Positions 62,929 through 64,000 of a stretch of DNA of 64,000 nt are shown in pieces. Position 1 is the first letter of the stretch. The number at the start of each line of letters is the position of its first letter. This DNA is from Verrucosispora sp. NA02020 (lineage in GTDB: Bacteria > Actinomycetota > Actinomycetes > Mycobacteriales > Micromonosporaceae), in assembly GCF_013364215.1 (NCBI RefSeq), contig NZ_CP054923.1, positions 186,001-250,000 on the forward strand. The letters run 5' to 3'. Both the position numbers and the translations under genes were made by a program. Below the pieces are notes generated by a model. It worked only from the letters and a program-made list of their open reading frames with translations. It searched no databases and was not told where the DNA came from.

Positions 62929-64000
62929 TCACCGCCGCCCGAGTCGGGTCTGCTTGGGGCGTCGCCACGCGCCCTGGCCGGCCTCGATCCAGCGGCTGAG
63001 CAGCCGGGCGTCGTAGCCCACCCGCAGCAGTTGGCCGCGGACCCGTTCCGGCAGGTGCCGGGGGACGGCCCGGCCGTCCGGGCCCGGTCCGAACACCTGG
63101 GTGGTGGTGATGCGGCTGCTCTCGCCGACGCCGAGCACCTCCTCGACGTGCGACACGAACCGGTGCTTGCGGCCACCGATCCCGGTCTCGTCCTCCACGT
63201 TGACATAGACGATGAGGTCGAGGGCGTTGCCGGCCATCCGGCGGGCCTGGTCGACGGTCATCTCGCGGCCGTGCGCCAGCGCCAACTCGATGATCCGCTC
63301 GCTCACCCCAGCGGGGGTACGCGCGTGGATCGTGCACATCGACCCCCGGCTGGTGGTCATCGCCTGGAGCATCGGCACGATCTCCCGGGACCGCACCTCG
63401 CCGACGATGATCCGCAGCACACCCATCCGGAGCGAGACCGGGATCAGGTCGGCGATGCTCACCTCGCCCGCCGGGCGGCCGTCCGGCCCGCGTTCGCCGT
63501 GCCCCTCCCGCGCCTCGAAGCTCATCACCGCACGGTGCCGCTGACCGCGCCGGGCCGGTAGCAACTCCCGGCTCTCCTCCAGCAGCACGTACGGCTCGTC
63601 CTGCGGGATCTCGCTCATCAGCGCCCGGATGACCGTGGTCTTACCGGCACCGGCCAGCCCGGCGACCATGATGTTCAGTCCGGCGCGCATGGACGCGCGG
63701 AGGAAGTCCCGCAGCAGCGGGTCGACCATCTCGTCCAGGTCACCCCGCGCCCCGGTCAGGTCGTCCAGGGTCACGTCGAGCGTGTTGTGCTTGCGGATGA
63801 CCGCGTACGGGCGGTGGCTGACCAGGAACACGGCGGCCAACCGGCTGCCGTCGGGCAGTTGAAGGTCCAGGGTGGGCTTCGAGGTGGAGAGCGAACGCTC
63901 GGTGGCACCGGCCCGGCGGGCGGCCGCCTGGAGGATCTCCACCAGCTCGTCGTCGCTGTCCGCGATCGGGTCGGTCCAGTCCACGCCGCCGCCGTGCCGG
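62929..64000 (-). CDS. tadA: TadA/CpaF secretion ATPase, 5' end cut by window
   Basis: The frame is open to base 64000, so the N-terminus lies outside; at least 357 residues are visible. Walker A GLAGAGKTT, an Asp box (VLLEESRELL), Walker B LRIIVGEVRSREI and the His box in SMCTIHARTPAG are all intact. The C-terminal part ends with RPKQTRLGRR. It powers Tad pilus/secretion. Confidence 0.92.
   Translation of the reverse strand, partial: RHGGGVDWTDPIADSDDELVEILQAAARRAGATERSLSTSKPTLDLQLPDGSRLAAVFLVSHRPYAVIRKHNTLDVTLDDLTGARGDLDEMVDPLLRDFLRASMRAGLNIMVAGLAGAGKTTVIRALMSEIPQDEPYVLLEESRELLPARRGQRHRAVMSFEAREGHGERGPDGRPAGEVSIADLIPVSLRMGVLRIIVGEVRSREIVPMLQAMTTSRGSMCTIHARTPAGVSERIIELALAHGREMTVDQARRMAGNALDLIVYVNVEDETGIGGRKHRFVSHVEEVLGVGESSRITTTQVFGPGPDGRAVPRHLPERVRGQLLRVGYDARLLSRWIEAGQGAWRRPKQTRLGRR

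Noticed and set aside
1..64000. Phage or insertion sequence genes.
   Set aside because: No integrase, transposase, terminase or capsid motif was recognised anywhere in the window.

Overview
The window is very G+C-rich throughout. Together with BldC, a DUF3073 protein, the FadA2/FabG4/HtdX locus and a B12-type MerR regulator beside carotenoid genes, this points to a filamentous actinomycete. The 54-bp palindromic intergenic elements and the gene content fit the Micromonosporaceae (Micromonospora-like) best. That assignment is inferred from gene content, not from a search. I saw no prophage, insertion sequence, CRISPR array or rRNA; the window looks chromosomal.

Left part (1-10700). The end of a TetR-like gene, a DedA membrane protein, and a compact four-gene operon on the minus strand: Nudix/winged-helix regulator, J-domain/pseudokinase, VWA protein, and a divergent adenylosuccinate-synthetase paralogue with a repeat-encoded tail. 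This operon is the best candidate for an undescribed system. Next come htdX and fabG4 facing fadA2, purB, a hairpin element and a YbjQ-family gene.

Purine block (8650-22353). purB, purS-purQ-purL, purF and purM all lie on the plus strand. A ComB-like phosphatase, a secreted trypsin, a sterol-carrier-like protein and a membrane protein with a long Gly-Tyr-Gly-Gln-rich cytoplasmic tail are interspersed. A mini-ORF bridges purQ and purL, and PurL has an Ala/Glu/Asp-rich tail.

Middle (22500-35730). A two-gene RiPP locus (AmcB-like radical SAM/SPASM maturase plus aromatic-x-Asn precursor), DUF3073, vdh, bldC, a deazaflavin/FMN-type oxidoreductase, a methyltransferase, a DxDxDG-repeat protein, a hydroxyacyl-CoA dehydrogenase/enoyl-CoA hydratase pair, a periplasmic-binding lipoprotein whose two halves appear circularly permuted, several conserved hypotheticals, a tRNA-Glu/Asp/Phe cluster, and a lipoprotein polysaccharide deacetylase.

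Carotenoid/photoprotection cluster (35883-42349). A B12-binding MerR regulator, idi, crtI and crtE face crtB and a photolyase across a 65-bp intergenic space with a direct repeat. A flavin disulfide-type oxidoreductase follows.

Alpha-glucan utilisation locus (43955-57407). A LacI regulator, a sugar ABC lipoprotein, two permeases (no ATPase), a GH13 alpha-glucosidase and two very large secreted GH87-like (alpha-1,3-glucanase/mycodextranase) enzymes carrying F5/8 type C, FN3 and CARDB modules. The inferred scheme is secreted glucanases, oligosaccharide uptake, and cytoplasmic hydrolysis.

Right end (57608-64000). A DUF2231-Rieske membrane protein, a LysM membrane protein, and a Tad-type pilus/secretion operon (TadA, TadB, TadC, Flp-like, two TadE-like, TadG-like) on the minus strand. 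Its ATPase gene runs off the window.
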